Source: an uncultured Bacteroidota bacterium (lineage in GTDB: Bacteria; Bacteroidota; Bacteroidia; NS11-12g; UBA9320). Taken from it: a stretch of DNA of 53,385 bases. The position numbers and the translations under genes are program-made. The DNA lies in the NCBI GenBank assembly GCA_913050005.1, contig CAJXBI010000006.1:1-53385 (forward strand). Direction: 5' to 3'. Shown piece by piece: positions 8,939 to 18,791 of the stretch. The notes beneath the pieces were generated by a model. The model worked only from the letters and a program-made list of their open reading frames with translations. It was not told the origin of the DNA and searched no databases. How positions within the stretch are numbered: the first letter of the stretch is position 1; each line of letters opens with the position of its first letter.

Positions 8939-9646
8939 ATGTATTTTGACAAAAACATTAAACTACTACGAACAAAAAAAGGAATCTCTCAACAAGATTT
9001 GGCTGACTCGTTAGATTTAACTCGATCAAAACTAAATAGTTACGAAAGAGGAGTACAACCACCTTTTGATATTCAAATTGAAATCGCAGATTATTTCAAT
9101 GTAACTTTAGACGGATTAGTAAGGCATGATCTATCCAAACTCACTCATTTCAAATTAACACAAATACTTAAGGGTAGTGAAGCTGATTTGAGAGGTCGAA
9201 AGTTACGCCTTCTAACCGTTAGTGTTGATGCTAATGATGAAGAAAATATTGAAGTAGTTAGCATGAAGGCACAAGCCGGATATACCAACGGCTATGCAGA
9301 CCCCGAATTTATTGAAGGATTGCCAAAATTCAGACTACCGTTCTTACCCAAAAATAAAACTTATCGAAGCTTTCAAATTAAAGGAGATAGTATGCCTCCA
9401 ATCAGTGAAGGTTCATGGGTTACTGCAAGTTATTTACAAGACTGGAATGATATAAAAGATGGAGACAACTATGTAGTGGTAACCAAGGATGACGGTGTCG
9501 TTTTTAAGCGACTATACAATAAGATTAAAGAAGACCAAAGCCTTACTTTGGTCAGTACAAACAGTGCATATGCACCCTATCCTATTCATATTAACCAAGT
9601 TCTTGAAATTTGGAAATTTGAGACTTGGAACGGATTTGAATTCTAA
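8939..9646 (+). CDS. LexA-like transcriptional regulator (XRE helix-turn-helix plus S24 peptidase)
   Basis: A 235-residue DNA-binding protein of the self-cleaving repressor type. Residues 5-62 form an XRE helix-turn-helix (ISQQDLADSLDLTRSKLNSYERG). Residues 110-235 form an S24/LexA-like peptidase fold. The Ser of GDSMPP (S151) and the Lys of VVFKRLY (K190) fit the Ser-Lys catalytic dyad. An Ala-Gly bond in KAQAGY (113-114) fits the usual cleavage site. Family members respond to RecA-ssDNA or act as prophage-type repressors, but no phage gene is nearby. It is divergent from mreB and has repeat elements in its promoter region, so autoregulation is likely. Its target genes are unknown. Confidence 0.85.
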   Translation: MYFDKNIKLLRTKKGISQQDLADSLDLTRSKLNSYERGVQPPFDIQIEIADYFNVTLDGLVRHDLSKLTHFKLTQILKGSEADLRGRKLRLLTVSVDANDEENIEVVSMKAQAGYTNGYADPEFIEGLPKFRLPFLPKNKTYRSFQIKGDSMPPISEGSWVTASYLQDWNDIKDGDNYVVVTKDDGVVFKRLYNKIKEDQSLTLVSTNSAYAPYPIHINQVLEIWKFETWNGFEF

Positions 9647-9648
9647 AT

Positions 9649-9675
9649 AAAAAAAGGGACGAATCAATTCATCCC
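9649..9675 (-). terminator. Terminator downstream of the htrA-like gene
   Basis: A hairpin with arms GGGA..GAAT and ATTC..TCCC (9656-9675, one internal mismatch) is followed on the minus strand by a run of T (A at 9649-9655). It clearly serves the minus-strand protease gene. It may also weakly end the convergent S24 gene, which stops at 9646. Confidence 0.75.
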
Positions 9676-9700
9676 TTCAAATATTAAAATAAAGTTAATT

Positions 9701-11182
9701 TTATTTATCTAAACGAATTGCATATGCTTCCTTGTTACCGTCAGAACTAATTCCTTCAATAAGAATAGCACCTTCTTTTTGATTAAAAGCCTTTTCTGCA
9801 TCTGCGGTTGTGTAAATGGGTGTTTTGTCGATATGAGTAATCACAAAACCTTCGGGAATCCCCTTGTCTTTGAGTTCTCCATTACCAAGCTTAGCTACTT
9901 TTACTCCATTACGAATTTTGAGAGCTATTCGCTCATCTCTGCTAATATTTTCAATTTCAGCACCGAGTATCTTCTTCTCCTCACGCTTGACATCATTTAC
10001 TATTTTATTAGATCCATTCTTTGACAATAGTATCGCTTCAAAAGTTATTTTCTTTTTGTCTCTTAAAACAAAAACGCTAACCTTATCTCCAGGGTGGTAT
10101 TTACTAATATGTTCTTGAAGTTCAGAAGATTTATTTACAAACTCATCATCAATTTTTAAAATAACGTCACCAGCTTTTATACCAGCCTGATCAGCACTAC
10201 CTCCCTCTGAAACTGCTGGAATATAAACACCATTCAAACTATCCAAACCTTTCTCGTCGGCCAACTCTTGAGTGATATCTTGAATTCTAACACCTAAAAT
10301 AGCTCTTTTTACCTCTCCGTAATCCTTCAAATCTGTAATGATTTTTTTAGCTAAATTAATTGGAATAGCAAATGAATAACCTGAGTAAGATCCAGTCTGT
10401 GAAGCAATGGCTGTATTAATACCAATCAATTCTCCTTTGGTATTAACTAACGCTCCGCCGCTATTCCCTGGGTTTACTGCAGCATCTGTTTGAATAAAAT
10501 TTTCAATAGCATATTCCCCCCCACGCTGTCGTAATAAATTGATATTTCTGCCCTTAGCACTTACTATTCCAGCAGTAACAGTACTTGTCAAGTTGAATGG
10601 ATTACCAACCGCAACTACCCATTCACCCACATTTAACTTATCACTATTCCCCAAATTTAGAAAGGGTAAATTCGATTCTTCAATTTTCAATAAAGCCAAA
10701 TCAGTTTCAGGATCTACTCCCATAACCTCAGCTACATAAGATCGCTTGTCATCTAAAACCACTTCTACTTTTTCTGCATTGTCAACTACATGATTGTTCG
10801 TGACAATGTATCCATCACTATTAATAACAACACCAGAGCCAGATGATTGTTGAGGAGCTCCTTGATCAGGAAACCTAAACCCTGGACCAAAAAAATCTTC
10901 AAAAGGACTCATGGATGGACCTCTAGATTTACTTTTTATGAGTGTTTTAATATGTACTACTGCTGGGGTAGCAATTTCAGAAACAGACACAAAATCAAAT
11001 GCAACAGGAGCATCTGACATTTTTTCAGATAATGTAAATTTGGCGTTCTGGTGAAGATTAAAACTATCAGAGGTTTCCTTTTCTAATAATAATTGATTAA
11101 AACCTAACGCTATCAGACCACCTAAAGTACCTATTGCAATTAACACCAATACTTTTTTAAAATTTAGACTATTTATACTCAT
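9701..11182 (-). CDS. degP: HtrA/DegP-type periplasmic serine protease with PDZ domains
   Basis: An envelope quality-control protease/chaperone. The 493-residue protein has an N-terminal membrane anchor or uncleaved signal (residues 9-27). A trypsin-like domain follows with the complete triad: H131 in TNNHVVDN, D161 in DPETDLALL and S241 in [13 protein letters not shown] domain begins near residue 290 ([24 protein letters not shown]), with a second, less conserved PDZ-like region at the C-terminus (residues 400-493). The short LA loop ([13 protein letters not shown]) is typical of Bacteroidota Do proteases. The gene is monocistronic and divergent from the ECF sigma factor gene, a suggestive link to envelope stress control that the sequence does not prove. 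Confidence 0.92.
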   Translation of the reverse strand: MSINSLNFKKVLVLIAIGTLGGLIALGFNQLLLEKETSDSFNLHQNAKFTLSEKMSDAPVAFDFVSVSEIATPAVVHIKTLIKSKSRGPSMSPFEDFFGPGFRFPDQGAPQQSSGSGVVINSDGYIVTNNHVVDNAEKVEVVLDDKRSYVAEVMGVDPETDLALLKIEESNLPFLNLGNSDKLNVGEWVVAVGNPFNLTSTVTAGIVSAKGRNINLLRQRGGEYAIENFIQTDAAVNPGNSGGALVNTKGELIGINTAIASQTGSYSGYSFAIPINLAKKIITDLKDYGEVKRAILGVRIQDITQELADEKGLDSLNGVYIPAVSEGGSADQAGIKAGDVILKIDDEFVNKSSELQEHISKYHPGDKVSVFVLRDKKKITFEAILLSKNGSNKIVNDVKREEKKILGAEIENISRDERIALKIRNGVKVAKLGNGELKDKGIPEGFVITHIDKTPIYTTADAEKAFNQKEGAILIEGISSDGNKEAYAIRLDK

Positions 11183-11357
11183 ATCTTTCTTTAATTATAT
11201 ATTTAACAAATTTTATTCCAAAATGATTCTGGCTAATAATTTCATAAATTTGTAAGAGATTCTGATTTACAAAAACCATGTTATCAACGAACAACAAATT
11301 AAAATCTATATTAATTAATTTTCCTTTATCGACTAAAAGGTATAAATAATCCATAAA

Positions 11358-11903
11358 ATGTTCTTTTTTAGAAAAATATCGGATGAATACATCGTAGAAC
11401 AAATAAAATCTGGCGATGAAAAAATTCTTTTACATTTATATAAAGAATATCATAGCCTTATTAAAAGTTTCATATTTAAGAATGGAGGTGACGAAAGTAT
11501 TATAAACTATATTGTACAAGATACTATAATATCTTTATGGAAAAATGTTCAAAAACCTACCTTTTTATTGCATGCAAAACTATCAAAACATGCTCTAGCG
11601 ATTGCAAAAAAAAAATGGTTTAAAGAGATAAAGAAACGTAGTAAACTCAGACGTATTGATGCAACGCACTCTAAAACTCTGGAAGCAAATAATAATCCTA
11701 TTAATATTGATCATGATATTATCATAAAATTGATTCAAGAAATGGACGATCCTTGTCGAAGATTACTTGCTTATTTTTACTTTGATGGACTTAATAATAA
11801 AATTATTGCTGAGAAACTAAGCTTTGCAAATGCTAATAATGTAAAAAATAAAAAATATCAGTGTTTTAAAAAATTACAAACCACTGTGCTTAAACAATTT
11901 TAG
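11358..11903 (+). CDS. ECF-type RNA polymerase sigma factor
   Basis: A 181-residue extracytoplasmic-function sigma factor. Region 2 covers about residues 10-95, with the core-binding helix LLHLYKEYHSLIKSF and IVQDTIISLWKN. Region 4 covers about 125-180 (DDPCRRLLAYFYFDGLNNKIIAEKLS), a helix-turn-helix for the -35 element. The C-terminal pattern ANNVKNKKYQCFKKL is the form commonly seen in Bacteroidota ECF factors. A membrane-anchored probable anti-sigma factor follows after 14 bases, so the pair should respond to an envelope signal. It is divergent from the HtrA protease gene across 175 bases in which I found no clear consensus promoter. Confidence 0.88.
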   Translation: MFFFRKISDEYIVEQIKSGDEKILLHLYKEYHSLIKSFIFKNGGDESIINYIVQDTIISLWKNVQKPTFLLHAKLSKHALAIAKKKWFKEIKKRSKLRRIDATHSKTLEANNNPINIDHDIIIKLIQEMDDPCRRLLAYFYFDGLNNKIIAEKLSFANANNVKNKKYQCFKKLQTTVLKQF

Positions 11904-11917
11904 AAGTATAACTTCAT

Positions 11918-13021
11918 ATGAATATCGATCAAAAAACATATGAACTAATAAATTTATATCTATCTGGAGAATTAAGTGGTCCTTCTCTAGATACTTTTAA
12001 AGCTAGGCTCAAAAAAGATGATGATTTAAAGAAGAAAGTACAACTTCAGAAAGCACTAATTGACGGCATCAACGAAGTCAGATCTCAAGAACTTAAAAAA
12101 TTTATAACTGACAACGTATCTATCAAAAACAAAATTAATAGACCCTTATTTAAAACCGGACTCTCAATTGCAACATCTATAGTACTAATACTTGCCATTT
12201 TTTTTTCCATAAGACCTTTAATCAATAAAAAATCAATACATGTTAGTTCAACGATCAATCAAGATAGCCAAATTTTATCCAATGAAAATAGTACTTTGAA
12301 TCAAAAAATTATTAATGGAGACTCAATCGAAACGCAAGTAAAATTTATAGACACCCAATTAATCGTAAAAATCCCAGCACCAGAAATCATAATTAAAGAA
12401 GATATATTGGGTGATGATTCAATTTCTGACGAAGACGAGATCAAAACAGAAATTGAGGAAGTCGAGGAGAACTCAATACCTAATGAAAAAATCACTTCGG
12501 TTGAATATAATTCTGAAGATTATGATTTACTTGAAAATGACTCTGAAATACCCATTTCGAAAAAATCAGTTGAAAATAATATTTTAACTCACAGTGATGA
12601 AATTAGAGACGACTCTCTAATTCAAAAAGATCTGTTCTTGGATAACTCGAAAGTTAGTGTCAGATTATATTCAAATATTGAATCAAAAGATAGTACACAG
12701 ACTATAGCTCTAGAAACCTATAAAGCGTCAAAAAATTATGAAGTTAAACGTTCGAATTCAACGAAAAGTGCAGCAGTGCAATATTCAACTATGCAAGTAG
12801 AGTATTGGAAAAGTGTTGTTGGTTTTAGAGGATATAAATACGACGGAAATACAATCCAACTATACGGAATCATACCAAATGAAATTATTGAACTATCATC
12901 CCTAGACAACAGATTGTACCTAAAAAAAGGAGGTGAATATTATGAGATTAAAAAAAGTAACAAAACCAATAAATTTTCGGTGATTACTAACCCAATATTA
13001 CTAAAAGTACTCAATGAATAA
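11918..13021 (+). CDS. Probable membrane-anchored anti-sigma factor
   Basis: A 367-residue protein with an N-terminal cytoplasmic part of about 75 residues (INLYLSGELSGPSLDTFKARLKKD), the pattern usual at the start of Bacteroidota anti-sigma factors. One membrane segment follows (residues 80-98). The long extracytoplasmic part has an acidic low-complexity stretch (about 150-200) and a compact C-terminal region of about 70 residues (VGFRGYKYDGNTIQLYG onward) that may bind a ligand or be processed. I did not recognise a named domain in the C-terminal part. Position directly after the ECF sigma gene supports the role. The 3' end overlaps the dapF start by 8 bases. Confidence 0.75.
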   Translation: MNIDQKTYELINLYLSGELSGPSLDTFKARLKKDDDLKKKVQLQKALIDGINEVRSQELKKFITDNVSIKNKINRPLFKTGLSIATSIVLILAIFFSIRPLINKKSIHVSSTINQDSQILSNENSTLNQKIINGDSIETQVKFIDTQLIVKIPAPEIIIKEDILGDDSISDEDEIKTEIEEVEENSIPNEKITSVEYNSEDYDLLENDSEIPISKKSVENNILTHSDEIRDDSLIQKDLFLDNSKVSVRLYSNIESKDSTQTIALETYKASKNYEVKRSNSTKSAAVQYSTMQVEYWKSVVGFRGYKYDGNTIQLYGIIPNEIIELSSLDNRLYLKKGGEYYEIKKSNKTNKFSVITNPILLKVLNE

Positions 13022-13799
13022 AAACGAAATACAATTTTATAAATATCAAGGAACCGGTAATGACTTTATTATCATCGATGATCTTCAAGAGTATCTTCCA
13101 ACACAGGATATTACTAAACTATGTGATCGTAAATATGGCATAGGAGCTGATGGAGTTATATTCATGAATAAGGCTGAAAATGTTAATTTTAAAATGATGT
13201 ACTTTAATGCTGATGGATCTGAAAGTTTTTGCGGTAATGGTAGTAGATGTGCTGTAAAACATGCTCAGTATCTAGGTTGGATTTCTAATGAGTGTATATT
13301 TACATCAAATGACGGTGAGCATTATGCTGAAATTGATGAGGAATCTGTTAAACTAAAGATGCATGACGTAGACTTTATTGTTGCCGAGGATATGGGTTAT
13401 ATCCTTAATACTGGTTCACCTCACTACATTGCTTACACTGAAGAAATAAATGAGTTAGATTTAGTTAAGGCCGCACAAGAAATAAGATTCAGTGACAGGT
13501 TTAAAGACGTTGGTATTAATGTCAACTATCTTGAACCAAAAAATGGAATACTTCACATCCGAACTTATGAACGTGGTGTAGAAGACGAGACTTTGAGTTG
13601 TGGTACTGGTGCAACTGCTTCGGCCATAGCTCACTATTTAGAGCAAAATAGCACTCAAAAAAGCTTCAAACAAAAACTTCAAACTAAAGGAGGAAGCCTT
13701 TATGTTAGCTTTGAAAAGACGAAAGAGCGATTTCAGAATATTACATTAAGTGGACCCGTTACCCTAGTATTTCAAGGAAAAATAGCAACTAAAATTTAG
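13014..13799 (+). CDS. dapF: Diaminopimelate epimerase DapF
   Basis: Converts LL- to meso-diaminopimelate for peptidoglycan and lysine. The 261-residue protein has both catalytic cysteines: one in ESFCGNGSRC (mid N-lobe) and one in LSCGTGATAS (C-lobe). It also has the N-terminal YQGTGNDFIIID and GADGVIFM signatures. The start is the ATG overlapping the 3' end of the anti-sigma gene by 8 bases, so translation is probably coupled to that gene. This puts an essential wall-precursor enzyme behind an envelope-stress sigma operon. Length and motifs are normal. Confidence 0.96.
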   Translation: MNKNEIQFYKYQGTGNDFIIIDDLQEYLPTQDITKLCDRKYGIGADGVIFMNKAENVNFKMMYFNADGSESFCGNGSRCAVKHAQYLGWISNECIFTSNDGEHYAEIDEESVKLKMHDVDFIVAEDMGYILNTGSPHYIAYTEEINELDLVKAAQEIRFSDRFKDVGINVNYLEPKNGILHIRTYERGVEDETLSCGTGATASAIAHYLEQNSTQKSFKQKLQTKGGSLYVSFEKTKERFQNITLSGPVTLVFQGKIATKI

Positions 13800-13849
13800 C
13801 ATAGCTTCAAGGTCACTTGAATCAAAATACTCACAGTAAATTATATTAT

Positions 13850-14893
13850 TTACTTGAGTTTAACATCTAAGGCGTCCCTTAAAGCATTCCCTAAAAAATT
13901 AAAACTCATTACAAGAAGCATAATACATATACCTGGTATAATGGCTAAATAGGCCGCATCAAACACAATATAATTATAATGTTCTTTGATCATACTCCCC
14001 CAACTTGGTGTTGGTGCTTGTACACCTAGTCCCAAAAAACTTAACCCCGCTTCCAATAATATAGCACTTGCAAAGTTTGCTGCACTGATTACAATAATCG
14101 GAGCCATAATGTTTGGAAGAATGTGTTTAAGCAATATTCTAAAAGTGCTAAACCCAAGGACATTTGCTGCCTGAACATATTCCATTTCTTTAATTTGTAG
14201 TACTTGTCCCCTAACAACTCGAGCAAGTTCAACCCACATACTTAAACCTATGGCTAAAAAAACTTGATAGATTCCTTTTTCTTTAAAAGCAAAGCTAATT
14301 GATATGGCAATTAATAAACTTGGTAAGCTCCAAATAACATTAATTAACCAAAGAATAATTTGATCTACCCAACCCCCAAAATATCCTGCTAATAATCCCA
14401 ATATGGTTCCAATAATCATTGTGATTAATACAGCCATAAACCCTACCAATAAAGATATTCTAGCCCCCAAAATAACACGGCTTAGCATATCTCTTCCATA
14501 GCGATCCGTACCGAGGTAGAAGGTTATATTACTGAGATCATTTTGTTGAATTGGCCTACCTAGTCTTTGCCAAAAATGAACACCTCTTTTATCAAAAACT
14601 GCAAAGCTATCTGTACCACTCAATCCCATTATAGGAACTCTATTTAGCTTGTTCGGAGAACCGAAAAGCCAATGACTCAGCAATGAATTTGATTGCTCTA
14701 TTGGAGGCTGACTAATTGATAAAAAGTCTACTGAAAATCCAGGTTTTTGTAAAGCAATTTCAAGGTGAATATCATTTGCGTTGGTTGAGGAATCAGGTAT
14801 TATAAGATAGCCTAAAAGTGAAACTGTAGTTAAACCAGTAATAAAGACTAACCCAAATAAACCTAATTTATTCTTGTTGATCTTCTTCCACAT
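13850..14893 (-). CDS. Peptide/nickel-type ABC transporter permease (DppC/OppC family)
   Basis: A 347-residue inner-membrane permease of the binding-protein-dependent peptide transporter class. It has an N-terminal membrane segment (residues 12-32), an extracytoplasmic insert of about 100 residues, and then the permease core with LGTDRYGRDMLSRVILGARIS, the EAA-like loop (EYVQAANVLGFSTFRILLKHILPN) and APTPSWGSMI. The usual partner DppB permease, ATPases and substrate-binding protein are not adjacent, so this is an orphan component here. The start overlaps the end of the upstream O-antigen ligase gene by 26 bases. The substrate is not known. Confidence 0.88.
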   Translation of the reverse strand: MWKKINKNKLGLFGLVFITGLTTVSLLGYLIIPDSSTNANDIHLEIALQKPGFSVDFLSISQPPIEQSNSLLSHWLFGSPNKLNRVPIMGLSGTDSFAVFDKRGVHFWQRLGRPIQQNDLSNITFYLGTDRYGRDMLSRVILGARISLLVGFMAVLITMIIGTILGLLAGYFGGWVDQIILWLINVIWSLPSLLIAISISFAFKEKGIYQVFLAIGLSMWVELARVVRGQVLQIKEMEYVQAANVLGFSTFRILLKHILPNIMAPIIVISAANFASAILLEAGLSFLGLGVQAPTPSWGSMIKEHYNYIVFDAAYLAIIPGICIMLLVMSFNFLGNALRDALDVKLK

Positions 14894-16310
14894 TTCTATA
14901 ATTTATCTCTATGGCAGTAATTATAGCCATGAAACTATACAATGGTACTGCTATTTTGTCAAATTCAGAATAATTATTAAGTAATGCGTGAGTGAAATAA
15001 GTGACTAGCCCAAGAAACGCAGCCAAACTTAACACTTTTGGAATACCCACTAAAACCTGATGATGCTTAAAACCTAAGTAGGTAACTGATAAAACAACTA
15101 ATAAAAAAAGAAATGCTCCTATCAAACCACTTTCAGCTAATGGCCTCAAATATTCAGAATGAATTCCTCCTAATTTACCGGCGTTAGTACTAATTATTGT
15201 CATTTGGTGTGGTAGTTGAAATTGTCCATACTTAAAAGTATATGTACCTGGGCCCCAACCCATAATTGGCTTTTCTTCGAACATACGAACTGCACAACTC
15301 CACCTGTTTATACGTTCTAAATTTGAAGGATCAGATGTCACATTACCAACAGATTGTAAATGATTTTCAATATTATCATCTGACTCTTTTTTGTTTCTAG
15401 ATAAATTAGTCTCAATATCATCTAGATTGCTAAAAAGAAAACCTATCAAAACACATCCTAGAAACATTAAATGATGAAAACGAACTTTAAGTAGAAGAAA
15501 GACATATAACAGTAAGCTAACTGCAATACTTACCCATGATGCCCTTGTAAATGATAATGCTACTGCGACAATTAAAAAAAAGAAAAGACACCAACTAATC
15601 ACTCTCACTAAAGGTGAGTATGAAAGATGCTTACCGTGAATTGCAAAAACAAAAAGAACTGGAATAACAAAAGAGATACAAGCTGCATACATCCCGTGAT
15701 CAGGCAAGAAAGGTCTCATTGCAGTGTATGCTGCAGCTCGTCCGAAGCCTTCTTGACTGTGTTGCCAGAGTGTGTAGATCACTAAAATGCTAACTGAGGC
15801 AATAAAAAACCACAAAAATCGCTTAATTATGTCGTAACGTTGAAAATATCTAGATAATAAGAAGTAAAAAACAACTAGATACCAACTTTTCATTAATACA
15901 TATTTTGCTGATATTAAGGGCATTGTACTATTAATGGCTGTAACAACTAACCAACCAAAATCAGCCAATAATAAGATACTCAAGACTACCTTTAAATCCT
16001 TTAAGTTAAGTCTTTTTGAAGTTAAAAGCTTAAGCAAAACACCAATAAAAATAAGTATAATAAGAGGCTCTGTTGGTAAACTTAAATTAACAGTGCTATA
16101 TCTTTCATCGATCAAATGAACAGACAAAGGAGTAGCAAATGCAAGAAAATATAAGGTATACTTAGGTTGTATTATGGTGGACCAAATTGCAAAAAGTCCG
16201 ACAGGTAAGAATATTAACGGATATAACTCTGCGTAAATGCAGAAAAAACAGAAAATAAGACAACTAAGTGCCGTTACATATACCCTATTTGCAGTAAACC
16301 AGGTGCCCAT
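14868..16310 (-). CDS. O-antigen ligase/polymerase family membrane protein (Wzy/WaaL type)
   Basis: A 480-residue polytopic membrane protein with about eleven hydrophobic segments. It has the Wzy_C-type signature: RASWVSIAVSLLL, then a periplasmic loop with EKPIMGWGPGTYTF and HSEYLRPLAESGLIGAF. It either joins O-antigen to the lipid-A core or polymerises repeat units; sequence alone does not separate WaaL from Wzy. It directly abuts the Wzz-like gene (its ATG at 16310 follows the TAG stop with no gap), and a flippase lies just upstream, so these genes form a polysaccharide assembly unit. Confidence 0.85.
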   Translation of the reverse strand: MGTWFTANRVYVTALSCLIFCFFCIYAELYPLIFLPVGLFAIWSTIIQPKYTLYFLAFATPLSVHLIDERYSTVNLSLPTEPLIILIFIGVLLKLLTSKRLNLKDLKVVLSILLLADFGWLVVTAINSTMPLISAKYVLMKSWYLVVFYFLLSRYFQRYDIIKRFLWFFIASVSILVIYTLWQHSQEGFGRAAAYTAMRPFLPDHGMYAACISFVIPVLFVFAIHGKHLSYSPLVRVISWCLFFFLIVAVALSFTRASWVSIAVSLLLYVFLLLKVRFHHLMFLGCVLIGFLFSNLDDIETNLSRNKKESDDNIENHLQSVGNVTSDPSNLERINRWSCAVRMFEEKPIMGWGPGTYTFKYGQFQLPHQMTIISTNAGKLGGIHSEYLRPLAESGLIGAFLFLLVVLSVTYLGFKHHQVLVGIPKVLSLAAFLGLVTYFTHALLNNYSEFDKIAVPLYSFMAIITAIEINYRNVEEDQQE

Positions 16311-17312
16311 CTACTTGTCGAGCAGATTTTTCTTTCTATTGTTTATTAACAACACAACAATACTTGAGAAAGTGACAACAGCTGTTACCACAAGTACAAT
16401 TAACCATCGAATAGGGTACGATTTCTTTTCTGCTGGTGAAGCACTTGTGAGAACAAATTTTTGGGGAAGCGTCTTTTCTACATCTACCTTTGCTTTATCA
16501 AATCTTTTTCTCAACTTACTTAAACTTTCCAATTCTAAAATCAATGTTTCATTGAGATAAGTAAACTCTCCTGCATATTTTGCCAATTCGTTTTGTTGTT
16601 TCTTTAAAGAATTAATCTTTGCTTGACTAACTGCTTTGTATAACTCTTCTGATATGGCCCTACTTTGTTCTTCATAATTGGTAATACCTTTTTGACCAAG
16701 TTCTTTTAATCTTGTTCTCAAATCCCAAACCTCTGCCTCTTTATTCTTAAACTCATCTTTCACAATTTGAAGTGCTTCCAAAGAAACTTGCTTTTGTATT
16801 TCGGTCTTAACAGAATCATACAAAATTCCTATACCATTAGCTATTTCAGCAGATTTAATTGGATCCTCATCCAGTACAGTTATACTTACGGCTAAATGTC
16901 TTGTTCTCTTAAATTGAATATTTGTAGCCATCTTTTTAGCTAAGTCTGTTAGGGGACTTTTGCTATCAATCCTATAATGGTTCATAAGATCAAAATTTCT
17001 TACTATTCGACCTTGAAGTGCAGATGAATTCAACAACTGCAATGCGTTTTCTGCCTCTTCTTCCTCACCAAATGCTAATGGATCTGCTTGTCTCTGAGTC
17101 AAATCTGTAAACATGGCATTACCGATTGAATTTATAGTGGTTGGATAAAAAATAACTTCAGACTTAAACTTAGGTTTTATGAAAAATGGACCCGAGAATA
17201 TAGAGGATAGAATCACTGTAATAATACTGACGATAATAAGAGGTCTCCTCTTTAACCAAATAATAGATGTAATATCTAAAAAATTAAGTTCAAACTCCTT
17301 GTTCTGTTTCAT
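16311..17312 (-). CDS. Wzz-type polysaccharide chain-length determinant
   Basis: A 333-residue polysaccharide co-polymerase. Its two membrane segments sit near each end (about residues 24-44 and 302-324), flanking a mostly helical periplasmic domain with coiled-coil character (about 165-280). The N-terminal segment has the YPTT-containing beta region typical of Wzz. A Pro-rich run (SASPAEKKSYPIRW) precedes the second membrane segment, again typical. It controls the number of repeat units made by the adjacent Wzy-like protein. There is no tyrosine-kinase domain. Confidence 0.85.
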   Translation of the reverse strand: MKQNKEFELNFLDITSIIWLKRRPLIIVSIITVILSSIFSGPFFIKPKFKSEVIFYPTTINSIGNAMFTDLTQRQADPLAFGEEEEAENALQLLNSSALQGRIVRNFDLMNHYRIDSKSPLTDLAKKMATNIQFKRTRHLAVSITVLDEDPIKSAEIANGIGILYDSVKTEIQKQVSLEALQIVKDEFKNKEAEVWDLRTRLKELGQKGITNYEEQSRAISEELYKAVSQAKINSLKKQQNELAKYAGEFTYLNETLILELESLSKLRKRFDKAKVDVEKTLPQKFVLTSASPAEKKSYPIRWLIVLVVTAVVTFSSIVVLLINNRKKNLLDK

Positions 17313-17368
17313 TTAGTTTTTTTGATTTACAAAAGTATGTTATTTGGTGAATTACTTTTATTCCTAGT

Positions 17369-18790
17369 CTAACTATTCAAGTGTTTTACACTGAACAACT
17401 TAAGTAAATATGCAACTAGGAATACTACAACTGCTATTAACACAAAATGAACGATAGGATTATCAAAATATTGTTTAAAACCTACAATTACAATCAATAA
17501 CATCAATACCCCTAATATCTGCCTAAATGTATCAGTCCTTTTAAGCTTAAAACTAAACTTCAGATAGCTTAAAATAAGACATACACCTCCAAATATTAAT
17601 TGACTCGAAAGAGTAGCTATTGCGGCACCGCTTGCCCCATACAATGGTATTAACTTAATATTTAATATCAAATTGATCACAAGAGTAATAAGTGCCGCTA
17701 GATTGAGATATTTTAATGCTAATGCCGCAGTTAATAAAGTGCCATAAACTAAAATTAATGCTGAACCAATAAAACCAAACATTAAAATAATAAATGCATT
17801 TGAACTTGCATCTGAAACTTTATCAGGATAAAGCAACTGCATAATGTCAGTACCATAAGAATAACTAAAAAATACCGCTGTAAAACCAACTAGTAAGAGC
17901 AACTTAGATGTATAACCACTTACCTCTCTAAGGATATTGACATCATTAATATTTTTGCTAAAAAAAGGCAATAAAACACCACTAAATATTTGAGCAAACA
18001 TTAACAAAGCGTAAAATAATCGATATCCCAAAGCATAGACTCCAGCCTCTTCATCACCAACTAAAAGTTTAAGCATTACACTATCCATATAATTATATAA
18101 ACCCATTAACATTATCAATAATGCAAATGGCCAAGACTGCTTAAGTATTGGAATAATCTTGTGAAATTGAAATGAGATTCTAATTTTATATAACTGCTTT
18201 CTCAAGAAAAAAACCAACAAAATTGATACTACGATTACTCCTATTAATTGTGCATATATAAAACGGTTGATCGTTAACCCCCAGTCCAAAATACCTCCCC
18301 AAATTAAAACACTACATATTGATATAATAATAATTCTATCCAATACCATAAAAATTCCATCCCATTTGAATTTTTGTAAGCTTGAAACTATTGATCTTAG
18401 ATATTGATTAAATGACGTTATGATTTGTAAAATACACAAGATTAATAATAGATTAAACTCCAATCGATTATATCCCAATAGACTCCCTACACTAAAAGCT
18501 GCAAGTAGATATACAAACATTAATAAAATCTTTAGCCCAATAATGTTCCCAGCAATTGAGACTATTTTATTAGTATCTCTTGAAATCTCAGTAGTATTAT
18601 ATCCATTCAAGCCGAGATCAAGCACAATAAAAAACATAAGACTAAAATTAAATAATGCAAAATAATTACCATAGATTTCTTGAGTAAGAGCATTTTGAAC
18701 AGCTCTATCAATCACTAAAATCCAGACCGGTTTTATAAGTAAATTTAAAACCTGCATAAAAGCGATATCTGACAGGTACTTTTTTAGCAT
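17369..18790 (-). CDS. Oligosaccharide flippase (Wzx/MATE-like)
   Basis: A 473-residue membrane protein with about 12-14 hydrophobic segments, of the polysaccharide biosynthesis (MOP/Wzx) superfamily. It probably moves lipid-linked repeat units across the inner membrane. Family features include the N-terminal YLSDIAFMQVLNLLIKPVWI and a later segment NLILNIKLIPLYGASGAAIATL, which closely matches the conserved N-x-x-L-I-P-x-x-G-x-x-G-A-A motif. It sits 56 bases before the Wzz-like gene and one base after the MFS gene. No glycosyltransferase gene is in this cluster. Confidence 0.85.
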   Translation of the reverse strand: MLKKYLSDIAFMQVLNLLIKPVWILVIDRAVQNALTQEIYGNYFALFNFSLMFFIVLDLGLNGYNTTEISRDTNKIVSIAGNIIGLKILLMFVYLLAAFSVGSLLGYNRLEFNLLLILCILQIITSFNQYLRSIVSSLQKFKWDGIFMVLDRIIIISICSVLIWGGILDWGLTINRFIYAQLIGVIVVSILLVFFLRKQLYKIRISFQFHKIIPILKQSWPFALLIMLMGLYNYMDSVMLKLLVGDEEAGVYALGYRLFYALLMFAQIFSGVLLPFFSKNINDVNILREVSGYTSKLLLLVGFTAVFFSYSYGTDIMQLLYPDKVSDASSNAFIILMFGFIGSALILVYGTLLTAALALKYLNLAALITLVINLILNIKLIPLYGASGAAIATLSSQLIFGGVCLILSYLKFSFKLKRTDTFRQILGVLMLLIVIVGFKQYFDNPIVHFVLIAVVVFLVAYLLKLFSVKHLNS

Positions 18791-18791
18791 T

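Noticed and set aside
11169-11402. 77-codon minus-strand frame between htrA and the sigma factor gene
   Set aside because: It overlaps both the htrA start and the sigma gene start, has no recognisable motif, and has a composition like translated AT-rich intergenic DNA.
13835-13854. AT-rich hairpin at the dapF/permease junction as a terminator
   Set aside because: The 7-base arms are almost all A and T, the stem covers the permease stop codon, and no T-run follows; it is not convincing.
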